DNA of 64,000 bases from JADLHS01 sp044225555 (GTDB lineage: Bacteria > Verrucomicrobiota > Verrucomicrobiia > Limisphaerales > JADLHS01). The stretch spans positions 360,360 to 424,359 of the forward strand of contig JBGAIM010000006.1 in NCBI GenBank assembly GCA_044225555.1, given 5' to 3'. The notes beneath the pieces are model-generated. The model searched no databases and was not told the DNA's origin. It was given only the letters and a program-made list of their open reading frames with translations. A program made the translations under genes and the position numbers. Each line of letters starts with the position of its first letter. Position 1 is the stretch's first letter. This document shows, piece after piece, positions 51,552-59,234 of this stretch.

Positions 51552-52732
51552 CTCGAACTTTTCCCAAGCGCGAGGTGCTGATCATCAGCCTGCTGGCGAT
51601 CATCGGGCTGATCGTGTTGCCCTGCTTGAACGCATTTACACCCACGGACAGCGCGCTTCACGTAAGCACCTTTGCCTTGAGCCTATATGGCAAATATCTC
51701 ACCTACGCAGTTCTTGCCCTCGGCGTGAATCTCCTCTGGGGTTACACCGGCATCTTGAGCCTCGGTCAATGCCTCTTCTTCTCGCTCGGTGGTTACGCGC
51801 TGGGGATGAACCTTATGCTCATGATCGGCAAGCTCGGCCAATACAAGGCTGACATCCCCGACTTCATGGTCTTCCTGGAATTCGCGACGAAATATCCCGC
51901 CACCGGAGGATTGCCACCGCACTGGATTCCTTTCAAAGACTTTTGGTTCGCGGCCATCATGGTGGTAGTTGTTCCGGCGGTCGTCGCTTACATCTTCGGC
52001 TGGCTGGCCTTTCGCTCGCGTATCAAGGGCGTTTATTTCTCCATCCTCAGCCAGGCGTTGACTTACGCGGCGTGCCTCATGTTTTTCCGCAATGACTTCA
52101 CCTTTGGCGGCAACAACGGTCTGACGGATTTCAAAACCATCATTGGCTACGACGTAAATGCACCCGGAACCAAACGTGCGCTTTACCTCTGCTCCGGTGT
52201 GTTACTGCTCGCAACCTACCTCTTTTGTCGCTGGCTCACCTCGACGAAGTTCGGTCTGATTCAGCGGGCTATACGGGATTCAGAAAATCGCGTGCTGTTC
52301 TCCGGTTACGCGACCGCGAACTTCAAGCTGTTTGTGTTCGTCATTGCCGCGATCATTTCCGGCCTTGGTGGAGCGCTGTTTGTCCCGCAGGTCGGCATCA
52401 TCAACCCCAGCGAAATGTCGCCGGACAAATCCCTCGAAGCAGTGGTCTGGGTCGCCGTCGGTGGACGCGGCAACATGTTGGGTCCAATCCTCGGGGCCGT
52501 CGGTATCAACTCCGTGAAGAGCTTTGCCACGCATTCCTTCGCCGAACAGTGGCCCTACATCATTGGTTTCCTCTTCATCTTTGTGACGGTGTTCATGCCC
52601 AAGGGAATTATCGGACTGCCGGATCAATTCCGCGAGCTGAAGCGTCGCTTCCAGAAACGCAGGGAAAGTTCTGATGCGCTCACCGTTTCGAATCCCGCAC
52701 CCGCGACACCCGAAGGAGGCAACGCCAAATGA
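51548..52732 (+). CDS. urtC: Urea ABC transporter permease UrtC
   Basis: 394 aa, LivM-type permease. Eight or more membrane helices and family motifs LGVNLLWGYTGILSLGQCLFFSLGGYALGMNLM, FRSRIKGVYFSILSQALTYA, FGGNNGLTDFKTI, RAIRDSENRVLFSGY and WVAVGGRGNMLGPILGA are visible, matching UrtC. The C-terminal tail is hydrophilic. It pairs with UrtB to form the translocation path. It is coupled by four-base overlaps to urtB and to urtD. Confidence 0.95.
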   Translation: MTRTFPKREVLIISLLAIIGLIVLPCLNAFTPTDSALHVSTFALSLYGKYLTYAVLALGVNLLWGYTGILSLGQCLFFSLGGYALGMNLMLMIGKLGQYKADIPDFMVFLEFATKYPATGGLPPHWIPFKDFWFAAIMVVVVPAVVAYIFGWLAFRSRIKGVYFSILSQALTYAACLMFFRNDFTFGGNNGLTDFKTIIGYDVNAPGTKRALYLCSGVLLLATYLFCRWLTSTKFGLIQRAIRDSENRVLFSGYATANFKLFVFVIAAIISGLGGALFVPQVGIINPSEMSPDKSLEAVVWVAVGGRGNMLGPILGAVGINSVKSFATHSFAEQWPYIIGFLFIFVTVFMPKGIIGLPDQFRELKRRFQKRRESSDALTVSNPAPATPEGGNAK

Positions 52733-53523
52733 CTGCCACCGCTCCCAGCCCCAACGTCCGGCTCGCGCACGCAAAGGATTTCATCTTGTTGCTGGAAGGG
52801 GTCAACAAGGCGTTTGAAGGTTTCAAGGCCATCACCGATCTGAATTTTGCGCTCGATGAAGGCGAACTCCGCGTCATCATCGGCCCGAACGGCGCGGGCA
52901 AAAGCACGATGCTCGACATCATCACCGGCCGCACGCGACCCGACACTGGTCGCGTAGAGTTCGGTCGTGACACCGATCTCACCAAGCTGAACGAGTATCA
53001 GATCAATCGCCTCGGCATCGGGCGCAAGTTCCAGACGCCGTCGGTTTACATTGATCATACTGTCTTCGAGAACATCTGGCTTTCGCTGGAAGGCAGCCGG
53101 ACGGTCTGGAGCACTTTGTTTTCGCGCATCAGCCCCGCACAGAAAGATCGCATCTTCGAAGTCCTAAAAACCGTCGGCCTGACCGACAAGGCGCAAAGCA
53201 AAGCCGGCCTGTTGTCGCACGGTCAAAAGCAGTGGCTCGAAATCGGCATGTTGCTCGCGCAAAACCCGAAAGTCCTCCTCGTGGACGAACCCGCCGCCGG
53301 CATGACCGACGAGGAAACCCACAAGACCGGCGAGTTGCTCCACACGCTCGAAGGCAAACACACCATCGTCGTCATCGAGCACGACATGACCTTCGTCCGC
53401 CAGCTCGCGCGCAAAGTCACTGTGCTCCATCAGGGTCACGTCCTCTGCGAAGGCAGCGTGGACGAAGTGCAAAATAACGAACGCGTGATCGAGGTCTATC
53501 TTGGCAGGAAGAAAAAAGCTTAA
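52729..53523 (+). CDS. urtD: Urea ABC transporter ATPase UrtD
   Basis: 264 aa. Walker A GPNGAGKST, signature LSHGQKQWLEIGM, Walker B VLLVDEPAAGMTDEET and H-loop IEHDM are as in UrtD (the HGQKQWLEIGM form is diagnostic). With UrtE it hydrolyses ATP to drive urea import. Its TAA stop is the first part of a long inverted-repeat element that separates it from urtE by 188 bases, unlike the tight overlaps upstream. Confidence 0.95.
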   Translation: MTATAPSPNVRLAHAKDFILLLEGVNKAFEGFKAITDLNFALDEGELRVIIGPNGAGKSTMLDIITGRTRPDTGRVEFGRDTDLTKLNEYQINRLGIGRKFQTPSVYIDHTVFENIWLSLEGSRTVWSTLFSRISPAQKDRIFEVLKTVGLTDKAQSKAGLLSHGQKQWLEIGMLLAQNPKVLLVDEPAAGMTDEETHKTGELLHTLEGKHTIVVIEHDMTFVRQLARKVTVLHQGHVLCEGSVDEVQNNERVIEVYLGRKKKA

Positions 53524-53705
53524 CCACGGATGAACACAGATAAGCACGGATGGAATGGGACTGCGAATGTCCGCCAGGTCTTGGACTGCGGCAGCCCTCT
53601 GCCGCTTTGGAATCGCAGGCTCGCGGCGGAAAAGCGCCAGAAGGCTGGCGCAGTCCAAGGCGCTATCGCGTTCATCCGTGTCCATCCGTGTCCATCCGTG
53701 GTTAA
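53520..53705. repeat. Nested inverted-repeat element between urtD and urtE
   Basis: The outer arms are imperfect 33-bp inverted repeats beginning TTAACCACGGATG and built from a tandem CACGGATG unit. The core (53580-53659, 80 bp) starts CTTGGACTGCG and ends with its complement. It has inner hairpins GCGGCAG-CCCT-CTGCCGC and GCGCCAG-AAGG-CTGGCGC. The element takes up the urtD stop codon and almost the whole gap. A second copy of the same core and arms lies at 55311-55512, and another core inside the start of ureF. Confidence 0.9.
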
Positions 53706-53711
53706 AGTCAG

Positions 53712-54476
53712 ATGTTAACCCTCTCCAACATTACAGTCTCCTACGACGGTTCGCGCATTTTGCGCGGCGTGAATCTCACCGTGTCGCCCGGACAAGTCGT
53801 CTGCCTCATGGGTCGCAACGGCGTCGGCAAAACCACGACGCTCAAATCCATCGTCGGCTTGGTGAAAACCGATTCCGGCTCGGTGAAACTCGATAACATC
53901 GAACTCGTCGGCCAGAAACCCGACGCCCGCGCCCGCGCCGGTCTCGGTTATGTGCCACAAGGCCGTGACATTTTCCCGCATCTCACCGTGAAGGAGAACT
54001 TGCACATCGGGGCGATTGCCCAAGGCAAGAAGCTCAATGGCGAAGTGGATCGCGTGCTCACGCTGTTTCCCATCTTGAAGGAGTTCCTCGCCCGCAAAGG
54101 CGGTGTGCTCAGCGGCGGCCAGCAACAGCAACTCGCCATTGGCCGGGCGTTGCTAACGAATCCAAAGGTATTACTCCTCGACGAGCCGACCGAAGGCATC
54201 CAGCCCAACATCATTGATCAGATCGGCGAGACGATCAAAAAGCTGCGCGCCGAAGGTCTGGGTGTGGACAAACACAATTACCCCGAGGAAATCCAGAACG
54301 CCGTGAAGCTGCTGCGCAAGGAAGGCAAGATCGGCATCCTGCTCGTCGAGCAATACCTCGACTTTTGCCTCGATGTCGGCGACCAGTTCTACATCATGGA
54401 CCGCGGCGCGGTGGTGGCCGAGGGCGCGATGAAGAATCTGAATGACGAAGTCGTGAAAAAGCATTTGACTGTGTGA
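53712..54476 (+). CDS. urtE: Urea ABC transporter ATPase UrtE
   Basis: 254 aa. Walker A GRNGVGKTT, GLGYVPQGRDIFPHLTVKENL, signature LSGGQQQQLAIGRAL, Walker B VLLLDEPTEGIQPNI and the H-loop region are typical of UrtE. Between the D-loop and the final IGILLVEQYLDFCLDVGD there is an extra segment of about 27 residues (180-207; GLGVDKHNYPEEIQNAVKL) not usual in UrtE. It is not built of palindromes. ureD begins only four bases after the stop, so the transporter and urease genes are likely one operon. Confidence 0.94.
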   Translation: MLTLSNITVSYDGSRILRGVNLTVSPGQVVCLMGRNGVGKTTTLKSIVGLVKTDSGSVKLDNIELVGQKPDARARAGLGYVPQGRDIFPHLTVKENLHIGAIAQGKKLNGEVDRVLTLFPILKEFLARKGGVLSGGQQQQLAIGRALLTNPKVLLLDEPTEGIQPNIIDQIGETIKKLRAEGLGVDKHNYPEEIQNAVKLLRKEGKIGILLVEQYLDFCLDVGDQFYIMDRGAVVAEGAMKNLNDEVVKKHLTV

Positions 54477-54479
54477 AGC

Positions 54480-55310
54480 GTGGTCGCGCCGGCAACATTT
54501 GAAACAACGCAACGCGGTTCTGCCTCCTTGGAAGTCACGACGGTTTTCGGGGAGAGCACGGCGGTTTCCAGTTTTGCCCGCACGCCGATGAAGTTGCTCA
54601 CGCCCGTCGCCCGCGGCCAAAGCGTGTGGGCCTACACGAGCAGCTTCGGCGGCGGCCTCGTGGCTGGAGATCAAACGCAACTCCACGTCACCGTCGGCGC
54701 GGGCGCGCGTTGTTTTCTCGGCACGCAATCTTCAACGAAGGTTTATCGCAATCCCGCCGCCTTGCCCTGCGAACACACCACTCACGCGACTTTGGCGGAA
54801 GAGGCGTTGTTGGTCTTCGCGCCAGAGCCGGTGCAAGCCTTCGCCGACTCGCACTACACGCAGCGCCAGGAATTTCATCTCGCGCCGAGCGCCGGATTGG
54901 TTTTGCTCGATTGGTTCAGCTCTGGCCGCGCCGCGCGGGGCGAGCGGTGGGCGTTCAAACATTTCGAGAGCCGCAACGACATCTTCGTTGGCGGCGAGCG
55001 GGCGTTGGTTGATTCCATCCGGTTGAACTCGGACCAACTCGCCGAGCGCATGGGCCGGTTCAATTGCCTCGCCACGCTCCTGCTCATCGGCCCGCCGCTG
55101 AAGGCCTCCACTGAAGCATTGTTACAACTGGTCGCTGGTCGCGCGGTGGAAAAGCGTGCGGACCTCAATGTTAGCGCGAGTCCGGTGCGCGGCGGGGCGT
55201 TGCTACGCGTCGCTGGCGAGGAGGTTGAAGCTGTCCGACGCGAACTGAGTGGACATCTGGCGTTCCTCCGCGACATCCTTGGCGACGATCCGTGGGCACG
55301 GAAGTGGTAG
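54480..55310 (+). CDS. ureD: Urease accessory protein UreD
   Basis: 276 aa from GTG 54480. Family motifs include MKLLTPVARGQSVWAYTSSFGGGLVAGDQ (compare the GGGxxxGD signature), GARCFLGTQSSTKVYR and FHLAPSAGLVLLDWFSSGRAARGERW. UreD is the scaffold on which UreF and UreG load nickel into apo-urease. It directly follows urtE and is separated from ureAB by a repeat element. Confidence 0.93.
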   Translation: MVAPATFETTQRGSASLEVTTVFGESTAVSSFARTPMKLLTPVARGQSVWAYTSSFGGGLVAGDQTQLHVTVGAGARCFLGTQSSTKVYRNPAALPCEHTTHATLAEEALLVFAPEPVQAFADSHYTQRQEFHLAPSAGLVLLDWFSSGRAARGERWAFKHFESRNDIFVGGERALVDSIRLNSDQLAERMGRFNCLATLLLIGPPLKASTEALLQLVAGRAVEKRADLNVSASPVRGGALLRVAGEEVEAVRRELSGHLAFLRDILGDDPWARKW

Positions 55311-55512
55311 TAGGCCACAAATGAACACGAATAGACACGAATGGGATGGGGCGACGAGCTTCCGCCAGGTCTTGGACTGCGCCAGCCCTCTGGTGCTTTT
55401 CCACCGCGAGCCTGCGAAGCCAAAGCGCCAGAGGGCTGGCGCACTCCAAGACGCTATCGCGCCGGTCCTGCTCCAATCGAATCCGTGTTTATCCGTGCTC
55501 ATCCGTGGTTAA
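55311..55512. repeat. Second nested inverted-repeat element, between ureD and ureAB
   Basis: Core 55371-55450 (80 bp, the same length as the urtD/urtE copy) begins CTTGGACTGCGCCAG and ends CTGGCGCACTCCAAG, with inner hairpins whose loops are CCCT and AGGG. The right arm carries the CATCCGTGGTTAA ending. The left arm is more diverged (CACAAATGAACACG). The ureAB start codon follows 12 bases after the right end. Confidence 0.88.
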
Positions 55513-55524
55513 AAATGTTTGGCT

Positions 55525-56277
55525 ATGCACCTAAGTCCTCGTGAACTCGACAAGCTGACGCTGCACCAGGCTGGCTCGCTCGCGCAGAAGCGACTCGCGC
55601 GCGGCGTGAAGTTGAATCATCCCGAAAGCGTCGCGCTCATCGCCACCGTGCTGCTGGAATTCATCCGTGACGGCAGGAGCGTCGCGGAGTTGATGAATCT
55701 TGGTCGCCAGTTGCTCGGACGCAATCAGGTCATGTCCGGCGTGCCGGAGATGATTTACGACGTGCAGGTGGAAGGCACGTTTCCCGACGGCTCGAAGCTC
55801 GTCACCGTGCATCATCCCATCGCCAGCGAGAACGGCGATCTGAAGCTCGCGCTCCACGGCAGCTTCCTGCCCGTGCCGGATGTTTCCGTTTTCGCGCCCG
55901 CCGTCGCCGGACCAATTCCCGGCTCGACGGAAATCAAAGACGGCGAAATCGAACTGAATGTCGGCCGTGCAACGGCGGAAATTCCCGTCACGAATCTCGG
56001 CGACCGTCCGATTCAAGTCGGCAGCCACTATCATTTCATCGAGACGAACGGCGCGCTGAAGTTTGATCGCGAGGCGGCTTACGGCAAACGTCTCGACATT
56101 CCGGCGGGAACGGCCGTTCGCTTCGAGCCCGGCGAAACCAAGACCGTCAAGCTAGTGGAAATCGCAGGCAAGAAGGTCATCCGCGGCGGCAACAACCTCG
56201 CAAGCGGCAAAGTATCCGCTGCTGGCAAGAAAGCGGCGTTGAAACGCGTCAAGGGTAAGAATTTCGGAAACCAGTAA
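55525..56277 (+). CDS. ureAB: Fused urease gamma and beta subunits (UreA-UreB)
   Basis: 250 aa from ATG 55525 (MHLSPRELDKLTLHQAG, a standard UreA start); a TTG lies six bases upstream. Residues 1-100 are the gamma subunit (LNHPESVALIATVLLEFIRDGRSV, VPEMIYDVQVEGTFPDGSKLVTVHHPI). From about 130 to 235 is the beta subunit (GEIELNVGRATAEIPVTNLGDRPIQVGSHYHFIETN, LDIPAGTAVRFEPGETKTVKLVEIAGKKVI). A Lys-rich tail follows. Fusion of the two small subunits is known from Helicobacter and some other lineages. It assembles with UreC. Confidence 0.95.
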   Translation: MHLSPRELDKLTLHQAGSLAQKRLARGVKLNHPESVALIATVLLEFIRDGRSVAELMNLGRQLLGRNQVMSGVPEMIYDVQVEGTFPDGSKLVTVHHPIASENGDLKLALHGSFLPVPDVSVFAPAVAGPIPGSTEIKDGEIELNVGRATAEIPVTNLGDRPIQVGSHYHFIETNGALKFDREAAYGKRLDIPAGTAVRFEPGETKTVKLVEIAGKKVIRGGNNLASGKVSAAGKKAALKRVKGKNFGNQ

Positions 56278-56283
56278 GCTGCC

Positions 56284-56682
56284 ATGCACCTCACCCGCTG
56301 CCGCGACCAAAAGTCCAGGACGCTGGATGAGTTCTATGGTGAGCTGATCCAGTCGGATGAACCGGTCACTCGTGAGGGCGGCAAGACGATGTTAGCCCTG
56401 ATAAGACGTTTGCGGTTGTTGCCGATCGAGCAACGTGTCTTTGGGCTGACATCGCACTATAGGCTTTGCTTGCTCGCGCAGGATTCAGCCGAAACACCTT
56501 GGTTCGTCATTGCAGCTGCCTTGGATGAAAGGAATTACTTCGTCGAGTATTTGATGCCGGAGCGTATTGCTCCCTGGCCGCGCGCTTACGTCCGGGGCGA
56601 AGCACACTCAGAGGACGAAGCAGTGCAAATGATTCTAACCGGGATGGAAAAGTCAGAAGGATGGAGATCAAGCCATGCATAA
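56284..56682 (+). CDS. Unknown 132-aa protein inside the urease operon
   Basis: It begins six bases after ureAB and overlaps the start of ureC by eight bases, so it is part of the operon by position. The sequence is soluble and mixed alpha/beta: KTMLALIRRLRLLPIEQRVFGLTSHYRLCLLAQDS, then WFVIAAALDERNYFVEYLMP, ending with a helix DEAVQMILTGMEKSEGW. No signal, membrane segment, metal motif or urease-accessory signature. It is not UreE. I do not recognise the family. Confidence 0.7.
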   Translation: MHLTRCRDQKSRTLDEFYGELIQSDEPVTREGGKTMLALIRRLRLLPIEQRVFGLTSHYRLCLLAQDSAETPWFVIAAALDERNYFVEYLMPERIAPWPRAYVRGEAHSEDEAVQMILTGMEKSEGWRSSHA

Positions 56683-58387
56683 GATGAAACGCGCCCATTA
56701 CGCCGACATGTTCGGCCCGACCACCGGCGACAAGGTCCGGCTCGGCGACACGTCGCTCATCGCGGAGGTTGAGAAGGATTTCACCGTTTATGGCGACGAA
56801 TGTAAATTCGGCGGCGGCAAAGTCATCCGCGAAGGCATGGGCCAGGCCGCCGGCGTTGGCGCGAAGGACGCGCTTGATTGCGTCATCACCAATGCGCTCG
56901 TCATTGATCACACCGGCATCTACAAGGCCGACATCGGCATCAAGAACGGTCTCATCTCCGGCATCGGCAAGGCGGGCAATCCCGATGTGATGGCTGGCGT
57001 GACCAAGGGCATGGTCGTCGGCGTCACCACCGAAGTCATCGCGGGCGAAGGTCTGATTCTCACGGCGGGCGGCCTCGACACACACATCCATTTCATCTGT
57101 CCGCAACAGGCGCACGAGGCGATTGCGGCGGGGCTCACTACGATGGTCGGCGGCGGCACTGGCCCGGCCGTCGGCACTTGCGCCACGACTTGCACGCCTG
57201 CGCCGAATTATATCCGCGAGATGCTCCGCGCGGTGGATGCGTTGCCGTTGAACTTCGGCTTCACCGGCAAGGGCAACACCGCCATGCCCGCAGGTCTGGC
57301 TGACCAGATCAAAGCCGGCGTCATCGGCCTCAAGCTGCACGAAGACTGGGGCACGACGCCCGCCGCGATTGATTGTTGTCTTGGCATCGCGGACAAGCAC
57401 GACGTGCAGGTGACGATTCACACGGACACGTTGAACGAATCCACCTTCGTCGAAGGCACGATTGCCGCGTTCAAGGGGCGCACGATTCACACGTATCACA
57501 GCGAAGGCGCGGGCGGCGGTCACGCGCCGGACATCATCCGGATTTGCGGCGAGCCGAACGTGCTGCCGAGTTCAACCAACCCGACGCGGCCTTACACGGT
57601 CAACACGATTGACGAGCATCTCGACATGCTCATGGTCTGCCATCACCTCGACCCGAACCTGCCCGAGGACGTGGCTTTCGCGGAGAGCCGCATCCGCGGC
57701 GAGACGATCGCGGCCGAGGATATTTTGCACGACATGGGCGCGATCAGCATGATGAGTTCGGATTCGCAGGCGATGGGCCGCATTGGCGAAGTGATCACGC
57801 GCAGTTGGCAGACGGCGGACAAAATGAAGCAACAGCGCGGTCGTTTGCCGGAAGAGAAAGGCGACAACGACAACGTCCGCATCAAGCGTTACCTTTCGAA
57901 ATACACAATCAACCCGGCGCTCGCCCACGGCATGGCGCACATCATCGGCTCGATCGACGTCGGCAAGCTCGCCGATCTCGTGTTGTGGAAGCCGTCGATG
58001 TTCGGCGCGAAACCGGAGATGGTCATCAAAGGTGGCTTCATCGCTTGGGCGCAGATGGGCGACCCGAACGCGAGCATCCCCACGCCGCAACCGGTTTACA
58101 TGCGCCCGATGTTCGGCGCGTTTGGCCGTGCGACCGGCGCGACGAGCATCGCGTTCGTCAGCCAGCTCGCGAAGAAGGCCAATGTCGGCAAAACTTACGG
58201 CCTGACCAAGCAAGTCGTCGCCGTGAAGGGCTGTCGCAAAGTCGGCAAGCGCGACCTGAAGTGGAACAACGCGATGCCGAAGATCACCGTTGATCCCGAG
58301 ACCTACGAGGTGCGGGCTGATGGTGAATTGCTGACGTGCCAGCCCGCGAAGGTGCTGCCGCTCGCGCAACGGTATAACTTGTTCTAG
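56675..58387 (+). CDS. ureC: Urease alpha subunit
   Basis: 570 aa, the canonical length. The nickel ligands and active-site residues are all present: HIHF (His137, His139), the carbamylated Lys in GLKLHEDWG (Lys220), His in VTIHTDTLNES and GRTIHTYHSEGAGGGHAPD, and Asp in MSSDSQAMGR (Asp363). The flap is MVCHHL with Cys322 and His323. It hydrolyses urea to ammonia and carbamate in the cytoplasm. Met4 is an alternative start. It overlaps the upstream unknown gene and is followed 10 bases later by ureF. Confidence 0.97.
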   Translation: MHKMKRAHYADMFGPTTGDKVRLGDTSLIAEVEKDFTVYGDECKFGGGKVIREGMGQAAGVGAKDALDCVITNALVIDHTGIYKADIGIKNGLISGIGKAGNPDVMAGVTKGMVVGVTTEVIAGEGLILTAGGLDTHIHFICPQQAHEAIAAGLTTMVGGGTGPAVGTCATTCTPAPNYIREMLRAVDALPLNFGFTGKGNTAMPAGLADQIKAGVIGLKLHEDWGTTPAAIDCCLGIADKHDVQVTIHTDTLNESTFVEGTIAAFKGRTIHTYHSEGAGGGHAPDIIRICGEPNVLPSSTNPTRPYTVNTIDEHLDMLMVCHHLDPNLPEDVAFAESRIRGETIAAEDILHDMGAISMMSSDSQAMGRIGEVITRSWQTADKMKQQRGRLPEEKGDNDNVRIKRYLSKYTINPALAHGMAHIIGSIDVGKLADLVLWKPSMFGAKPEMVIKGGFIAWAQMGDPNASIPTPQPVYMRPMFGAFGRATGATSIAFVSQLAKKANVGKTYGLTKQVVAVKGCRKVGKRDLKWNNAMPKITVDPETYEVRADGELLTCQPAKVLPLAQRYNLF

Positions 58388-58397
58388 GCTCGCGTCC

Positions 58398-59225
58398 ATG
58401 AAGCGAGAGAAGAACGCACGTCCTCCGCAAGGTCTTGGAGTGCGCCAGTCCTCTGGCGCTATTGAAGGCACTCGACGTCCAAAGCGGCAGAGGGCTGCCG
58501 CACTCCAAGACGCTTTCGCGGCCGCGACGCCTGACTTTCTCATCTGGCAGCTTTGTGACTCGGCGTTTCCCACGGGAGGCTTTGCGCATTCGTCCGGTCT
58601 GGAGGCAGCCTGGCAACACGGGGAGGTTCGCGGACGCACGGAACTGGTCGCGTTCATAAAAACTAGTTTGGACCAACTCGGCCACGCGATGCTGCCCTTC
58701 GTGACGGCGTCGTTTGATGCGCCGGAGAAACTGGCTGAGTTCGATGCGCTGTGTGATGCATTCACGACCAATCATGTCGCCAACCGTGCCAGCCGCGCGC
58801 AAGGGCGGGCCTTCTTGACGGCGGTGGATCGGCTTTTCCCGGAGCGCGGCGTTCACGCCGCTTCAACGTTTAATGAGAAGAGTGCGCCAAAGCGGCCTGA
58901 AGGCCGCGCTCCTAACACAGTGCAGTTCGCCCACTTCGCCCCGATCTTCGGCGCGTGTTTGCACAAACTGGAGATTCCACGCGAAACCACGACGCGGATG
59001 TTTGTCTTTAATCAACTCCGCGCTGTCCTCGCTGCGGCGGTGCGATTGAACATCGTTGGCCCGATGGAAGCACAGATGCTTCAGCACCAGCTCGCCTCCA
59101 AGGCTGAGGTCGTTCGCCAGCGTTGCGAAGAGTTGTCGCTGGAGCAAATCGCGCAGACCGCGCCGATGCTCGACCTGTGGCAAGGCGCGCAAGACCGACT
59201 TTATTCCCGTCTCTTCCAAAGTTAG
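58398..59225 (+). CDS. ureF: Urease accessory protein UreF with two repeat-coded insertions
   Basis: 275 aa. The conserved body starts FLIWQLCDSAFPTGGFAHSSGLEAAWQHGEV and continues with SRAQGRAFLTA, HFAPIFGACLHKLEI and LGxRxAxRLNIVGPMEAQMLQHQL-like helices. The first 43 codons or so are coded by a palindromic element; the only in-frame starts are ATG 58398 and GTG 58440, the latter inside the element. A second element codes for about 24 residues (ERGVHAASTF ... KRPEGRA) in mid-protein. UreF acts with UreD and UreG in nickel insertion. The insertions keep the frame, so the protein is probably functional. Confidence 0.9.
   Translation: MKREKNARPPQGLGVRQSSGAIEGTRRPKRQRAAALQDAFAAATPDFLIWQLCDSAFPTGGFAHSSGLEAAWQHGEVRGRTELVAFIKTSLDQLGHAMLPFVTASFDAPEKLAEFDALCDAFTTNHVANRASRAQGRAFLTAVDRLFPERGVHAASTFNEKSAPKRPEGRAPNTVQFAHFAPIFGACLHKLEIPRETTTRMFVFNQLRAVLAAAVRLNIVGPMEAQMLQHQLASKAEVVRQRCEELSLEQIAQTAPMLDLWQGAQDRLYSRLFQS
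58434..58509. repeat. Palindromic element at the 5' end of ureF
   Basis: A 76-bp copy of the same core found at 53580 and 55371: begins CTTGGAGTGCGCCAG and ends CTGCCGCACTCCAAG, with inner hairpins GCGCCAG-TCCT-CTGGCGC and GCGGCAG-AGGG-CTGCCGC. The flanking motif CGCT(T/A)TCGCG follows as in the other copies. The outer CACGGATG arms are absent here. It is translated as part of UreF or contains its start. Confidence 0.88.
58841..58912. repeat. In-frame palindromic element in the middle of ureF
   Basis: 72 bp (24 codons) bounded by GGAGCGCGGC and its exact complement GCCGCGCTCC. Each arm has its own hairpin: GCGGCG-TTCA-CGCCGC and GCGGCC-TGAA-GGCCGC. The left end matches the start of the intergenic element at 24810. 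The UreF frame passes through without a stop. Confidence 0.85.
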
Positions 59226-59234
59226 AACAGCACC

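Noticed and set aside
53520..58912. CRISPR array
   Set aside because: The repeats are few, widely spaced, palindromic and lack regular spacers or cas genes.
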